A stretch of DNA of 64,000 nucleotides, from NCBI GenBank assembly GCA_028554755.1, contig JAPTOF010000009.1, positions 12,191,501 through 12,255,500 of the forward strand, in the 5' to 3' direction. The notes under the pieces are model-generated. The model was not told the DNA's origin and ran no database searches. It worked only from the letters and a program-made list of their open reading frames with translations. Source of the DNA: Cordia subcordata (Eukaryota; Streptophyta; Magnoliopsida; Boraginales; Cordiaceae). Positions within the stretch are counted from its first letter, which is position 1; each line of letters starts with the position of its first letter. A program made the position numbers and the translations under genes. Positions 49,119-62,541 of this stretch are shown here, one piece after another.

Positions 49119-51945
49119 AACCTATTGCTCCGTCCTTTTGAAAAAGTAACTCCATTTCTTTTTACTTTCTTTTTACACTCTCCACCCTCAAACCTAATCT
49201 CCAGTCTCCAATGGGATTTGAATTTAAAAGCAATTGAAACCTTTAGATAAACCTCTTAAAGAATTAGAAGGCCTAGTATACTGTGATGTATGATTTGATT
49301 GAATTCCTTTAGAAGAGTGGCTAGGTCTTTTTTTTTAACCCTTCACTCACAAACCCAACCCCTATCTCCTATGGAATTTAAACTCAAAACCTTATTTCTT
49401 AAAAAAAATAAATAAATAACCGGAGCCACTTGAGCTATTTCCTTATTCCTTGAAGAGTAGCTGGTTGTTTCCAATAGGTTGTCGACAAGGCACTATAATT
49501 TTGACTTCACCTAATCTTTTCTTAAGATAATCTTGTAACTTTATAGATGAAAAGATAACTTTTCTTTTCTAGGACGTGACTTCCTCATACACACAACATT
49601 ACTCGGCGACCTATAAAGCAAATTTATGGCATAAACATCTTGCTAAGGAACTTATTTGTTTTCCGCCTTGAAAAATAGAAAAAAAAACTTAAAAGTCTAA
49701 ATATACATAATAAGATAATTGTGACTAATAGAAAGAGAATCCCTTCGTAATACTATTATAAAATTATAAGCGATCATGTATACACTATTACATTATTCTA
49801 TTATATAACTGTATCAATTGTTCACAATTATTAAGTTTCATTCATAACATTATAATATTTTGAACATCTAAGATTTTATTATAAAATCAATTAATCAATA
49901 TGAGGAGCGTTCAAAAATTTTATCTTGATTCTTTAATTTTTTTATGTGAGAGCGATGCATATTTTGACACAAACGATAAGATGCACTTAGTCAAGCACCT
50001 TTTTAGTTAATCGTGACTTTTTAGTAGATGCAAAGCAAAAGGGAAAAAAAAAAAGAAAAAGTTAAGATAACATTTAAAAGTTAAGAAAGTTAAAATCATT
50101 ACTTTTGCCATAAGTCAAAAGGAGGACGTTAATCTTTTTAGCTTGGCTTTTGTAATCGACTTTCATGCGTCCTGAAAAGGCTCAATATGACTAACACATG
50201 GGGCATCACGTCTCCTATGCTACACTCTTTACAACACTGCATATGCGTATGCTGGGTATTCTAAAAAGCTGCTCTGCGCATGAATCGCGACCTTTCTAGC
50301 TCATCATGATGATGATAACAAGTTGATTTTCATTTGTTATGGTTTCCATCGAGAGTCGGAGAGAGAATTTCATTCAAAATGGTCAATCTTGAAGTATACA
50401 AGATAGTAACATGCCTTATACGACTAGACAAGCGTTAAACTCGAGCCATGTGTGACATATATTATATTTATACCCTATTTGTTATGGTCTTATTTTAAGG
50501 TGTTTATATTATTGAAATAGGAAAAAAATTTATAAGATAAACAAGTCATACTTGTTATCTTAAATATATTTAGTAAAGAAGCTTATAAGCAGCTTATAAG
50601 CTAAAAAATAAATAAAAATAGCCCTGACCAACTTTTTTTTTGGAGGGTTTATAAGCATTTGGTCAAACCGTCCTTAAAGTTTTATTATGACATGTCCTTT
50701 TTAATCATTTTAAAGTACTATTGTTTCTTATAAATACTTATTTACTAAACATGTTAAATGCTTATAAATATATATTTATTTACATACATAACAACTTGTT
50801 TATAAACATAACTTAAAAATAAGTGCCAAATAGGCTCTAAAAAGTATGTGAGAAGAGTTTTTACTATTAAGTCCCAAAAAAACAGAACCAAACAGGCTGT
50901 AAGATTCGTGCAACGGATGTTAGAGAGAGTTGACACATAGGCCATTCGGATGGAACGGAGAAATTAATTGAGGGTAGCTGAATGCCACATGAATGGCGCA
51001 CGCTTTAATTTGCTTTAGAAATTATTTGTTATAAAATTAAGAGGATATTATAGCCTAACACATAGTAGTATGACAATCAAACAAAGACAAATGACACTTG
51101 TAATTTTGGAAGGGATAAATAGAGGCGATTATTTCTACTTTATATATAGAAGATGTGATAGTAATACGTGTCATTTTTAGTAGGACTTGCATATTTTTTT
51201 TTTTTGAAGATTCAATATTCTAATCCAATATAAGTCATGAAAGACGGTGTTATTCAAAATTGTAAGCTTTAGAATAAAGCTTAAACGATGATTTGTATTC
51301 CCTTTACTACATGTAATACTAATGCACGTCAATGTTAATGACACCTACGCAATTTTTGTCGGCCTTCCATATCTTTCTAAAGTTATCTGAAGCCTTACCC
51401 GAAATGCTAAATTGTTTCCCAATCTAAACTCCATATGAAACTTAGAAGAGAAGCAACTTGGATAATTCCTATATTTCTTGTTTTCTTTTTTTTATCAAAA
51501 GAAAGGAATTCATTATTTCAATAAAATTACGTAAATAATAATAGCCTCTCCGATAATTACAAATTATAATATTTAAAAGAACTAATCGAGATACACAACG
51601 TATCAATTACAAGACCAGTTTAGATAAAAACTTTCGAGCAAACAACACCAATAGACCCTTATCTGTATACGTTTTGACTTTTTTCTCCCTTATTCTTAAA
51701 ATTGAACATTTTAAATTGATAAATCTTTGACAAGAGAGGAGAGTCGGAGGCTATTGTGCCATTTACCCAAGACTTCCCAAAGCAAGAATTTTGAATGCAA
51801 ACAATATAAAGTCCTTTAAGATTGATATCTTTGGTAATGGAAGAGTAGTTTTTTTTTTTTTTTAATTGTGACTAAAACAAAAATAAAATAATAATATTAT
51901 GATAATATAATTAACAAAATTAACCAATTTAAGTCTCATGCTCTA
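49119..51945. other. Intergenic region, no supported gene
   Basis: AT-rich. 50570-50905 has CTTATAAGC and GTGCCAAATAGGCTCT motifs like the MITEs to the left, so more decayed copies are likely. Nothing else recognisable. Confidence 0.4.
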
Positions 51946-53306
51946 ACATGTGCCTTCTCCACACTGCTTTGGATGCTTCTCACGCTTCGTTGGCTTTCGA
52001 GCTCACATCATTCTCTCTTCACAGTCCCACACCAACACACTTTCTGCATTTTTTTTTTTCTCAATGTTTTCACTTTCGAGAGCATCAATAGAAAACTCTA
52101 CTCACTACATTTTCCCTTTTCCATATATATATTTTTCCCTTTTCAAGATTCTTCTTTCTATGCTTTGCTTTATTACACTACTAGTATATTGCACTACATC
52201 ACATGTATTGTTTCTCATTTTGTTTTCTTCATTAACATTTTTATTATTTCCTAAAAAGTTTGTATTTAATTTATAATAATTTATTAATATAATAGTTATA
52301 TTTGGGTCATATATTATTTTTAAAACTTTTTATAAGATGAGATAATATATTCTTCCTTCATTTTGTTTTCTAGTATTTGAATTGCATTTTTTTCTTGTCA
52401 CATGACAGCTTCTGTGTCAGTACCATTGTTTTCTTGTCTTGTGTCTCCTCTGGAAAAACCAGAAAAAAAAAAAGAAGGAAAAAAATATTATCTGTCTGAA
52501 CTCTAGGCTTGTCTTATGAAATCTATTTTGTTTGTTTCTGCAGGCACCCTTTTCATTTTTCTATCTATTTTCCAAGAAAAAAGAAAAACTTTCTCTGTTT
52601 CTTTTTAGATTTGGGGTATTTTTCTTTCAAGTGTGGCAGCAATGCATGTTGAAAAAGCTTTCTTTTCAAAAGAGTTAAGCCTAAGAAAATTATTTTTTAT
52701 GTAATGTACTTCTTGGAGAAGTGGTAGGAGCTAACCTCACTGTTGTTTAGAAAGAATACTTTTCTTGGATAAGTGCTTTTCTTGGGCTTATAAGCTAAGC
52801 AGATTTTTGAACATTGTAAAGTTGTACTACTAGTTGGTTGTTGAGATGATTTTCTTGTGGGTTGCAGAAAAGATATGACTAGTATCAAGGAAACAGTAAG
52901 AATGTTATCTTGGAGCTGTTTCTTACAACCCATTTTGGCTTGTAAGTGTTGTCATTAGTTTTTACATATCTTAGAGGATTTTACTTTTTTCCAGTTCCTG
53001 AAATTTTCTTCCAGAGTGTATTTGCCCCTTCTTTGAAGTAAACAGCGCATAGCATAAGTTTCGTGTACCGAGCTCATCTCAAGGATACAGGTACATGGGA
53101 TGATTGTACAAGCTGAAAGAAGGAAAAATTTATGTAATACTATGGTTGTAAATTATAGAATGGTTGTTTCTGCTATGTTGTTGTTTTAAAGGTTTTGATT
53201 CTGAAGCTGCATAGTGCAATATATCGAACCTGCATTTAGATTTTGTTGTTTCTATTTCACATAAAGTTGAAAACCAGGAAGTAAAAGAGTAGGCATCTTT
53301 GAAGAA
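51946..53306 (+). promoter_or_regulatory. Probable promoter and 5' leader region of the DUF632 gene
   Basis: CT-rich, leader-like sequence from about 51946 (cttctccacactgctttgg) to the ATG at 53307, with several T-rich stretches followed by CAG that could be leader introns (for example TTTGTTTCTGCAG near 52545). No conserved reading frame here. Transcript start and splicing cannot be fixed from sequence. Confidence 0.35.
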
Positions 53307-54096
53307 ATGGGTTGTGTTGCATCAAGAATTGATAAAGAAGAGAGGGTGAGCAAATGTAGAGAGAGGAAGAGGTTAATGAAACAGTTATTGGTGTTCAGAA
53401 AGGAATTTGCTGATGCACAATTGGGATATTTGAGAGCACTGAAAAACACCGGGGTGACACTTAGGCAGTTCACTGAATCAGAGTCACTAGAACCTGAAGA
53501 TATACCCTTTAATCCTGCAATGCCACCCTCCCCTCCTCCCCCTTTACCGCCTTCACCTCCGCCTCCACCATCTTTTAGCCCTGACTTGAGAAATTTTGAG
53601 GATAAGCAGCTGCCCGGAGCTTCCCAAGAAGAAGTAATTGAGATTGATGATGATAATAGTAACACCCCACCACCACCACCTGTTCCGAGTTACTCTTTGG
53701 ATTCGTGGGATCCTTTTGGTTCTTCATTGCCACAATATGATAGGAAGAGTGAGACAGTGGAGCAAGAAGAGGAGGAGAATTGGGTGGAGACAAATAGTGA
53801 ATTCATAGAAGAAGGTGAGGAGGGTGAAGCTGTTGCGCGGCCTGTTGTAAATATGCTTCCTGAGAAGCAGCAGACTGTTGGATTTTTGGATGATACTTCA
53901 TCTGCGATGAGCTGGCACTCCAAAGACACTGCAGACATGGCCATGGTGCTCTGGAGGAATAAGAAGAGTTTAGCTGGTATTGTTAGGGAGTTAGATGAGT
54001 ACTTTCTGAAAGCACCTGCTGGTGGAAAGGATGTGGCTGTTCTCATGGATATCAACACAGATGGCACTTTTCTGTACCACTTCAATGAAAGCAAAA
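53307..54096 (+). CDS. DUF632 gene exon 1 (aa 1-264)
   Basis: Carries DUF630, the proline-rich and acidic linkers and the first DUF632 helix. Ends at AAAA|GTAATT; the reading frame continues only 15 more residues into the intron before a stop, so retention of intron 1 would truncate the protein. Confidence 0.94.
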
Positions 54097-55875
54097 GTAA
54101 TTACTCACTCTGCTTAACATGTATAAGAAATTATGTCTTCCTATAGGGAAAGTGTAAACTATGTGTAGTCCTATATTATGCTGCATATATCTGATGTATG
54201 AGGGAGCATATGAAAACCTGTATGCTATAATCCCTTCTTATTAGCAGATCTTACAACACAGAACAGGTTGCTTATTCACACATATATCTTGCGATAATTC
54301 TCTTCTTCAATGTGGATCTGTGAAGACTATCTTATACTCAAATCTGGCACATCCTCCAGCCACTTACATAAAATTAATTCTTTTTTTTTTTTTTTTACCT
54401 TGTCATCTTGACCTTCCTCCAGTTTTAGCATCTTATCCCTTTTTTGAACTATCCACTGAAATCAATGTTGAAGGTTTTAGAAAAGCAGAATCAAAAGAAT
54501 AGGTTGATGACCCTGGAATTGAATTCATCATGTGAATCTAGAAGAAAGATGTGCTAAATGGACAAAATGGTCTCTACACATGTGAAAGGATGCTAAAAGG
54601 GCACGTGATCATCTATAATGATGTTTGGAGCGTCTGACGCTTACAAAGGTTCTCTTAACTTTCTTTAAAAACTGAGTTATGGGATCTTTTCATTTTTTAC
54701 CACTTGAGATTTCCTAAACTGTATAATGTTTATAATTTTGGGATCCAATTTAGTTCAAGTTACAAAGTTTTGCTCTCTAATCTCTCATTCGGCCATGGCT
54801 GATTGGTTTCTTTATCAGTTTGGTGGAGTAACATCCCAAGTCTCTCATCTCTTATGGTATAAGCCTTTGGCCTCTCCTTAATCACTCTCATGGAAAGAAG
54901 GCAGCTGGTTGCAGCTCCAGTCAGCTGTCTTCTTCCATCCCTCTCTCCTGCCATCTCTTTTCTCCCTCTCCTCCCTCTCTCGCCCTCCCTCACTCCTTCC
55001 CTCTTGCTGTCAGTGCATTTGGTGATTTTTGAATACCAATTATTTCAAGTGTCTTGGACCTTACGATAACTGTGATAATGTATAGGGAAAAGATACAATT
55101 CTACAAAGGTCTTCAGTTCCCTGACGTGGAGTTGGTCTTCTAAATCACTTCAGTCTACAAGAGGTTCAGGAGAACACTTTAGACCTGATGAGCCATGCAA
55201 GCTTGGAGCTCATTGCATCACTCTTGAAAAGATATATGCCGAGGAGCAAAAGCTCTACAAGTTAGTTAAGGTATTCAAATTAGTTTATTTACATGGCTTG
55301 GATGCTTTTTTTCTTCTGCTTTGCTGTTTGCTATGTTCAAGTCATTAGTTGTTGTTGAAGAAACCTGTTCTTCTTTTCTTTTCCCCTTACAGAGGCTATG
55401 TTGATGATAATGGGACTAATAGATGACTAGGAATCTTTTCTTGTGGTCGTACCGAAGGAGTATATGTTAATTTTCTCACTCGGTTGATGATCATGCATAC
55501 TAAATCCACATAGTTGATTATGATATTGTAAATATGCTCATTCCTCTGCTGGACTATGATGTCATAATTCTTATGGCTAATTCAACTGGTGTCTCTCATT
55601 TTTAAAATTCTTGTAAAGTGCAAGGAGATGGTGCCAAAATTAGTCATACTGAATATACAGTATCCTTGTAGGAATTTGATTTTGGTAATCAGAGCATTTT
55701 GATCTTTTACTTTACTCCTGTCATTTTGAAATTTGTCTTGTACCCATGCCCCAGTTCTTTCTTGCTGCTCTCTTCATAGACCTCATCTTCTTTTCTGTCA
55801 CCCAACAAACGTGAAACCCCTTAGTTCACCACCAACTCCAAGTATCATTAGTCATTGACACTGATAAAGAAGTGT

Positions 55876-55912
<37 letters not shown>

Positions 55913-58900
55913 TCCCCTCTCTCCCCCATTTTCTTATTCTTAAAGACAATTATACATCATAAGGATCAATTAACCATCATCACCTTCTATCTGATTGAAG
56001 AGATACAAGTCCCAACCACCTCAATTACCTATGACTAATAATTAAGCTCTTCTTTCTTGCTTGCACATTCTTTTGCGTATCTATATCTTTTGGGTCACAA
56101 CCTATTTGTGGTTATTCTACAAATTTCATTTCTGTCAATTCGGTCATGAATTCAGACACCTATATATTAATGTAGCATGTGAAGAGTATACAACAAACAT
56201 TTGTAACCATCTTACATGATGTCTAGATTATGGTAGTCCTCAGATGTTAAAAGATATGCATCTTATGTACTCCTTGGAGTCTATCAAACATGCATCTGAT
56301 ACACTTCTGAATGTTTTTTCTGTTCTTTTGAAAAAAATTTAATAAACTGAATACCTACATGACATTGGTGGACACTTTTTATGACTCTCCATGCATGTAT
56401 CATGAAACACTTATCAAAGAATTGGTCAAAAGATCTAGCTTTTGCATGCCTCAAACTTAAAAAATGTTAATGCATTTGGACAATAAAAACTGAAGAAATT
56501 AAGCAAATGATGATGAGAGTATTTGTCATGACTTATTTATTATAGCAATGGGAAAAATAAATGTCTTATTTGGTGTTGAAACCTCAACTTTTCTGATAAA
56601 AGTTTAGAAGATATACATGTCATGATTTGACGTTTGATATATTTATAAGATGTTTTTATAAAATTCCATGGTTTGAACATGATGGAATAAATGATGTAGG
56701 TTTTGTTGACTTGAGATAAAACTATTTCTTGCCTATGTGGTAATAAAGTGCTTTGCATCACTGCTGAATCTTGTTATGTCAAATGAGTTGTTTGCCATCC
56801 TAATACTGAAGATATCTGATGTAAGCATATGAATCAATGTCTGTACCTGATAATAGTTGGAGGCATTGAAGCAAATTGCTTCTGTAAAGTTAAAGATTGT
56901 GCTATGATTCTCTTTTTCCAGATTTCAAAAGTTTCATTTTATGCATGTCACTTGTAACTTTATTGTAGAAAAATTTCTGGCCTTATTTTAGTGGTGCTGT
57001 AATGTGTTAGGAGGAAGAGACTGCAAAGGTAGAGCATGAGAGAAAATCTTCTCTACTTAAAAAGCAAGAGGAAGAAGGCCAGGACTGGACTAAGGCTGAG
57101 AAAACTCGGTCAGTGGTTGACAATTTGCAGTCTGACATCTTATCACTGCAACAGTCAATCAGTAGTACCAGCTCAGCCATACTAAAGCTCATAAATGAGG
57201 AGCTGCATCCTCAGATGATTGCATTGACTACAGGGTAAGAACATGGGCAGTTATCCTTTTCTGATAATGTATAGATATACTTAACTCCTAAACTGGCAAT
57301 CTTGCTTAAGGTGCAGTAAGATTGTTATTTCTGACCAAGAATTCATGTATTGTAAGTTGACATAAAGATAAAATCTTGTTAATGACGTGGCCAAAACTGG
57401 CATCTGGTGTAGTTGTTACGTATCCCACCTAGGCGTGTTTCCGTGAGATACTCGGTTATCGGAGTTCACTATTAATTTAATGTTACTAATTTAAATTATA
57501 TATAAAAAATATTTTGATTAATAAATATATAAAAAGAAAAGAAATAGACATGCAATATAGCTCTGAAGTATTTGCATACTTTGGTAGGAGGCGTAATTTG
57601 AAAGCTGGTGGTATACTTTTATTTGACGCATGAGACAAGCCTTTGACCAAAAAAGCAACGTATGGGATAAGCCAAATCCGACTTGGCACAAAATTCAGGA
57701 ATAACTTGTGTAATGAAAAAAAAAGAGGGAAAATGGTGAAAAAATGGGACGCATAGCGTATGAGATAAGCATGTTATTAGGATGCATTGGTAATTGTTTT
57801 AGTAGGATTAATAAATAGATAGATATATAGATGTATATATAGCTGTATGCTGCGTACCATATAGATGTATCTATAGTTTAGGTGGGAATTCAGGATCGTT
57901 AGTCGATTTCAGCAATATTAGGTATATAGATGGGGGAGAAAGAACAATCTACATTGATGTTTCTGGTATATATTGTTAACAATGCATAGAGGATACTGTC
58001 TTTTCCTCCTCCCTTTTCACTCTGCTCTAATTATCAAATAAGTTGATCTTGAAAAGGGCTAGTTATGAAGAATCCCTAGGAAGCAAGAGATTCATGAGCT
58101 AATTCTTTTTTAAGTTGGGATTTGTCAGGTTACATTTCATTTTCTATAAAGTAGGAGATAAAGAAGCCAATCTATCTTGTGAGATAGAATCATTTCAGAA
58201 ACAAAAGAAATCATTCAAATGGACAAATATGGAGATGATCTTCAAAGAGTCCTTGTTACTGAAGTTGTGAAATATGCTGTATTGGCTACTAGCTCTGTAT
58301 GGATGTCACTTTCTCAACTCTCTCTCTCTCATTTTTTCAGGCTGATGCATATGTGGCAAACTATGTTTGATTGTCATCAAATTCAGAACCATATATCTCA
58401 GCAGCTGATTCATCTCACAAATCAGCAGAATATGGATCCTACAACTGAGTACCATCGGCAGGCTGCAGCTCAGTTAAAAGCTGAGGTCAATTCCTGGCAT
58501 GGTAACTTCTGCAAACTTGTCACGGCACAGCGAGAGTATGTACAAGCCATCTTCTCGTGGAGTCAACTCACCAACTGTCTAGTAGATGAGGGTCAAAGGA
58601 GCATTGGTCCTTTTTCTGTACATGCTATTTCTAAAGAATGGTTACTTGCACTTGACAAGTTACCTGATAAGGTACTCTCTTGTAATGTCGCTGTGTTTCT
58701 TATCCGAGAAAATTTGATCAAACTCCTGCAAGTATGTAAATTTCGTCAACCTTATAGACATAGCAGTATTATATTTTGTGCTGAACTTAGAAGAACATAC
58801 TGATAATATGGAAGATAACACAGATATTTGCACCTGAAATTCCTCCCAGAAGTGGGGCTAAGTAGAAGAGAAGGAATTCATTGTGGAATGTGAAAAGTGT

Positions 58901-60272
58901 CCTGCATGCTGTTATGCATGAAGATCTTATATGGTTTCTGCGTTCAGTTTTAGATATGGCCACAAGTGGTCTGGATGTGAGTTTGATGAAAGATGATAAT
59001 ATTTCAGGTATAAAGGAGATATTGGGTTTTGTCTTCAAGCAAAGATTCATTGCCTGATCTTGATTTACACTGTGAGTGTCCTAGCAAGAGGAATAGAATC
59101 TACTGGAACTCAAGGCTAATGGCTGAACAGTTAACTGATGCTTAATAGTCAATACTTAAATTTTATAAAAGAAAGTGGTCTAGAATCTAACACAATATAA
59201 TATTGTATGTTCTGATGCTATTAACTTGTATTGTTATCAGTAGTCTAGGAGTTGATGGAAAAACTTTGGAGCATTTGATTTGCTTGGTCAGTGTTGTGTC
59301 TTGTGGTGTCTCAGGAAGGAACAATATTTTTACGGCTGCCATCCCCTTATCATAGAGAAATGATGGTAAAGTTACTTTATTTAGTAATATGCATCTTGGT
59401 GAGTTTAAGAACTACACGCTAAGGGGGATTGTTTTGATGCTTTGAAGTATTTCTAGAAATTCTGTATCTGTAAGTTCTAGATGTTCATTTTGCGAGCCCA
59501 TTTTGTTATTAGCGAAATTTGGTTCTAGATGTTCGTTCTGTGAGCCTATCATGTTATTGGCAAAAATTGCTTCTCTTTTCATCTCTTCTTTTAAAAGGTT
59601 GGTGCTGTTACTTTTGTATGTGATTGCTGAGTTATTCCGTATCCGGAGATTGTAAAGCTGTTGAAATACTGACTTTAGATTCTTGTCTTCTGTTGATTCT
59701 TCTATTATCCGTTTAGTGAACTAATGTCCGACTGATATTGAGTGTTGTTTGACTTCTCTATGACTTCATCTACTTCTAAAGTAGTATTCAGACTTGATCT
59801 CCCAAACTTAACTGCTGGTCTATCTGGACAGATGGCGTCTGAGGCCATCAAGAGCCTCCTGTCAGCTGTCCACTCCATAGTCCTGCAGCAGGATCAAGAA
59901 GTACGCCAACAGAAGAGATCAGATAAGCTCGAGAACAAGTTGGAAAGAGAATTACACTCCCTCGCCGAAATGGAAAGGAAATTTGAAGGATTTCCTACTG
60001 CAGGTGCTGATTCTGCTTTGAGCTCTAAGCATCCTTTGTCAATTTTACGTGCTAAAGTTGAGGCCTTGAAGGGACGAGTGGACACTGAGAAGGCCAAGTA
60101 CAAAAACTCAGTTAATGCAACCCGAACCATGATTCTGAGCAACTTGCAAACAAGTCTCCCAAATGTTTTCCGGGCTTTGATGGGTTTCTCAAGCACTTAT
60201 GCTCAAGCCTTTGAGGAAGTTCTGTGTCGTGCCACGCTCGCTGAGCATGATGATGGTACAAACCCTGTCTAA
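53307..60272 (+). CDS. DUF630/DUF632 protein, NRG2/APSR1 family (5 exons, 656 aa)
   Basis: Plant-specific 'bZIP-like' family whose characterised members include NITRATE REGULATORY GENE2 and ALTERED PHOSPHATE STARVATION RESPONSE 1; the biochemical role of this copy is unknown. Exons: 53307-54096, 55086-55270, 57011-57234, 58341-58671, 59832-60272; total 1971 nt, in phase, GT-AG. DUF630 covers residues 1-60 and begins MGCVASRID, a typical N-myristoylation plus Cys-acylation signal, so membrane attachment is expected. A proline-rich linker (PPSPPPPLPPSPPPPP and PPPPPVP) and an acidic region follow. DUF632 runs about 225-600: SLAGIVRELDEYFLKAPAGG, SSLTWSWSSKSLQ, QNHISQQLIHLTNQQNMDPT, AQRREYVQ-like helix, EAIKSLLSAVHSIVLQQDQE. 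Several segments look like coiled coil. It may take either family name; I give no symbol. Confidence 0.94.
55086..55270 (+). CDS. DUF632 gene exon 2 (aa 264-325)
   Basis: After TATAG, encodes KRYNSTKVFSSLTWSWSSKS and HCITLEKIYAEEQKLYKLVK, the signature motifs of DUF632. Not covered by a long ORF; placed by family similarity and phase. Confidence 0.94.
55881..55909. repeat. (CT)n microsatellite in DUF632 gene intron 2
   Basis: About 14 uninterrupted CT units; likely polymorphic. Confidence 0.95.
57011..57234 (+). CDS. DUF632 gene exon 3 (aa 326-400)
   Basis: Encodes EEETAKVEHERKSSLLKKQE and LQSDILSLQQSISSTSSAIL, strongly predicted helical/coiled-coil sequence, ending ALTTG. Donor GTAAGA. Not represented as a long plus-strand ORF. 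Confidence 0.93.
58341..58671 (+). CDS. DUF632 gene exon 4 (aa 400-510)
   Basis: Begins GLMHMWQTMFDCHQIQNHIS after TTTTTCAG; contains DPTTEYHRQAAAQLKAEVNS and ends LALDKLPDK at donor GTACTC. In-frame sequence upstream to 58219 is intronic. Confidence 0.95.
59474..59570. repeat. 49-bp tandem duplication in DUF632 gene intron 4
   Basis: Two copies of GTTCTAGATGTTC followed by a GCGAGCCC / GTGAGCCT block and TGTTATT; diverged. Confidence 0.7.
59832..60272 (+). CDS. DUF632 gene exon 5 (aa 511-656 and stop)
   Basis: Starts MASEAIKSLLSAVHSIVLQQ after GGACAG; contains EKLENKLERELHSLAE-type heptads and the conserved FRALMGFSSTYAQAFEEV block before the stop. Confidence 0.94.
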   Translation: MASEAIKSLLSAVHSIVLQQDQEVRQQKRSDKLENKLERELHSLAEMERKFEGFPTAGADSALSSKHPLSILRAKVEALKGRVDTEKAKYKNSVNATRTMILSNLQTSLPNVFRALMGFSSTYAQAFEEVLCRATLAEHDDGTNPV

Positions 60273-60506
60273 CTCAACATGTGCTCGATTCTTTTTAATT
60301 CGAGGATTACATTGTGTGATGTATATAGAGTTTTCCTACCGAAAACTCACTTATGCTTTGGGCCCTTCATGCCTTAAATATGGTAAGTATTTGAAATGCA
60401 ATTCCACCAGAAAGACACCCTCCCTCCTCCATATGTGCAAATGCCCCGAAGGCACTTCTACCTTTGATTTTACAACCATAAGTTTAGGGAATGGATTTGC
60501 TCGTCG

Positions 60507-60512
60507 AATAAA
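60507..60512 (+). terminator. Candidate polyadenylation signal of the DUF632 gene
   Basis: AATAAA lies about 235 nt after the stop codon, a normal 3' UTR distance. Cleavage site not visible. Confidence 0.4.
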
Positions 60513-60559
60513 ATTATGGGGGAGTTTAACGATTGTGAATTGTCGATACAGTTAACATA

Positions 60560-62140
60560 AAATGATGCGGAGAGTTTAGGGCCTGAGCCATATAATCTCG
60601 CGTGCAAAAGAAATTCAGCCAGCATGGTTCTTTCTTTTCTGATACTCAGATTCCAACGCTTGAAGGTCCTTCAACGCCGAAGCAGCATTAAGAGCAACAT
60701 CAAACTGCTCTGGTAGTCCATCTCCACTGTTCATCTAAGCTGGTGGTCTCTTTTCCCTCTAACTTGTTTGTCTCCAGCTCAAGTACTAATCGTCCAAGGA
60801 TTGAGCATTTGCAGATTCTCTGGGTATCATATTCGATTACCTGTAACAGAGAATTCAACTCATTGTAAATCGACATTAATGTCAGCACCAATGGGTATCA
60901 GTTGGAATATTCTTGTGTTTGATTCATCTAGTTTTAAACAGTTCACTATATTAATCTAAGTCTTATGCCATTAAGTAAGGCTGGTTCCTTTTAAGGGTTG
61001 ACTTTTTTGTTAGCTCCAATTTTAAACTGAACACTTATTTTGAGCTAAACTAAACTAAGTCCAATGTGTTTGACGAATGACTCGTGGACAAAATGCAGGT
61101 AACTTAAATTTGTCTGTGATTATCAATTGACTTAATTGTCAGAATAGAAGTAGGAGAAAGAAATCAAGTGTAATCGACACAAAAAAATAAAAAAATAAAA
61201 AAAATGGAACAGTGACTTTGCCATCCAACTTTTATGGAATATCAGTAGTAGATTTCTTAACCAGCAGGATCCTGCAAGTCACACAACAGCAAGCATATCA
61301 ATGAAACTCTTATGCTTATTATGTCGGTTACTGTTAGAAAAAATGTCTTAAAGTCAATTATGTACCTTCATTTATGGTAGATTCAGAACTATTTTAAAGA
61401 GAGTTTAATTTTTTATTTTAGAGAGTCGAAAAAGTCCTCCTTGAATAGAAAAGGGTGCATAGTTTTTCATCTTAAACTGGGTTTGAATCCAAAGTCAACA
61501 GAAAATCTGTTTCTTCTTTCTTTGCTGTTTGAGGATGGAGTTTTTAAACATTTTTTTGGACGAAACTATATTTATTATTTTGGATGATAAAAATAAAAAC
61601 ATAATAATTAAAAATTAAAATGTAAAAATTAAATTTAATAAAAACTACAACATTTGAAAAATCAGTAAAATAATAAATCAATAACTAATTTTAATTACTT
61701 TTATAATAAAATAATAAATAATTCCTAATTAGTTTTACTAAATAAAAATAATAAAAGGTAAAAATAAATAAAATGGAATAACTATTAAAAATTTAATTTG
61801 ATTAATTGAAAATAAAAGTAATTTAAGAATAATAATTTAATAATTTCTTTAAAAAATTTTCGAACAAGTTTAAATACGATTAGAATTCAAAAAAAAAAAA
61901 AAAGACATGTAAACAAATAACAATTTATTATTGTTATCTCACAATTACTCGTCTCAACATTTCTTTTTTCGTGATTTGAGTGAGTCAATTCCTTGAGTGT
62001 AGTGAGTCAATTCCTTAACTCACCACGACAAAGCCATTGGAATGCAGTCGGTTAGTTCCTCAACGCACCATGACAAAGCCATTGGAATACAGTCGTTTGT
62101 ATCATTTGTTACATCAAAAGCGAACTAGGGAAAGGAATGC
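60560..62140. other. Intergenic region downstream of the DUF632 gene
   Basis: No coding sequence seen. 61560-61900 is extremely AT-rich. 61981-62100 has short duplications: GTGAGTCAATTCCTT twice, and GACAAAGCCATTGGAAT twice 46 bp apart. Confidence 0.5.
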
Positions 62141-62149
62141 TGTTCAAAA

Positions 62150-62541
62150 ATTAGGATCACACTAATATTATAGGACTCTGATGTAGATTGGGCAAGTTGT
62201 CCGATTGATAGATAACCCAATTGTGTGTACTGTATATAAATTGGAGGCAATCTCATATCACTGAAAAATAAGAAATACGGTTATAATTTGCTCCAGTGTT
62301 GAGTCTAGATACCGAGCAACGGGATTAATCACGTGCTAACTTATAGGGGTAAAGCATTTGTTCGTGGAGATTGTGACGGATTGCTCTCAGCTTATGAAAT
62401 TAATTAAGAGATTGTCACTTCACATGTTAGTTTAGATGATTAGTTAGCTGATTTTTACTAAGTCCTTGAGAGGTCCTAGAGTTGAGGATATTTACAACAA
62501 GTTAGGTACATATGATATACATATTACAACTTGAGGGGAAG
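62150..62541 (+). pseudogene. Degenerate Ty1/copia RNase H C-terminus
   Basis: With stops and a small gap, reads SDVDWASCPIDR, IGGNLISLKNKKYG, EIVTSHVS and LRGPRVEDIYNKLGTYD, the order of copia RNase H. Followed at once by LTR-like sequence. Only the last part of the element remains here. Confidence 0.7.

Noticed and set aside
51950..52276. 108-residue and 93-residue overlapping plus ORFs upstream of the DUF632 gene
   Set aside because: Low-complexity Phe/Leu/Ser-rich translations of CT-rich leader DNA in two frames; no conserved motif.
53252..53665. 137-residue minus-strand ORF with Gly-rich stretch
   Set aside because: Reverse complement of the proline-rich part of DUF632 gene exon 1; the plus strand has the conserved MGCVASRID start and domain order.
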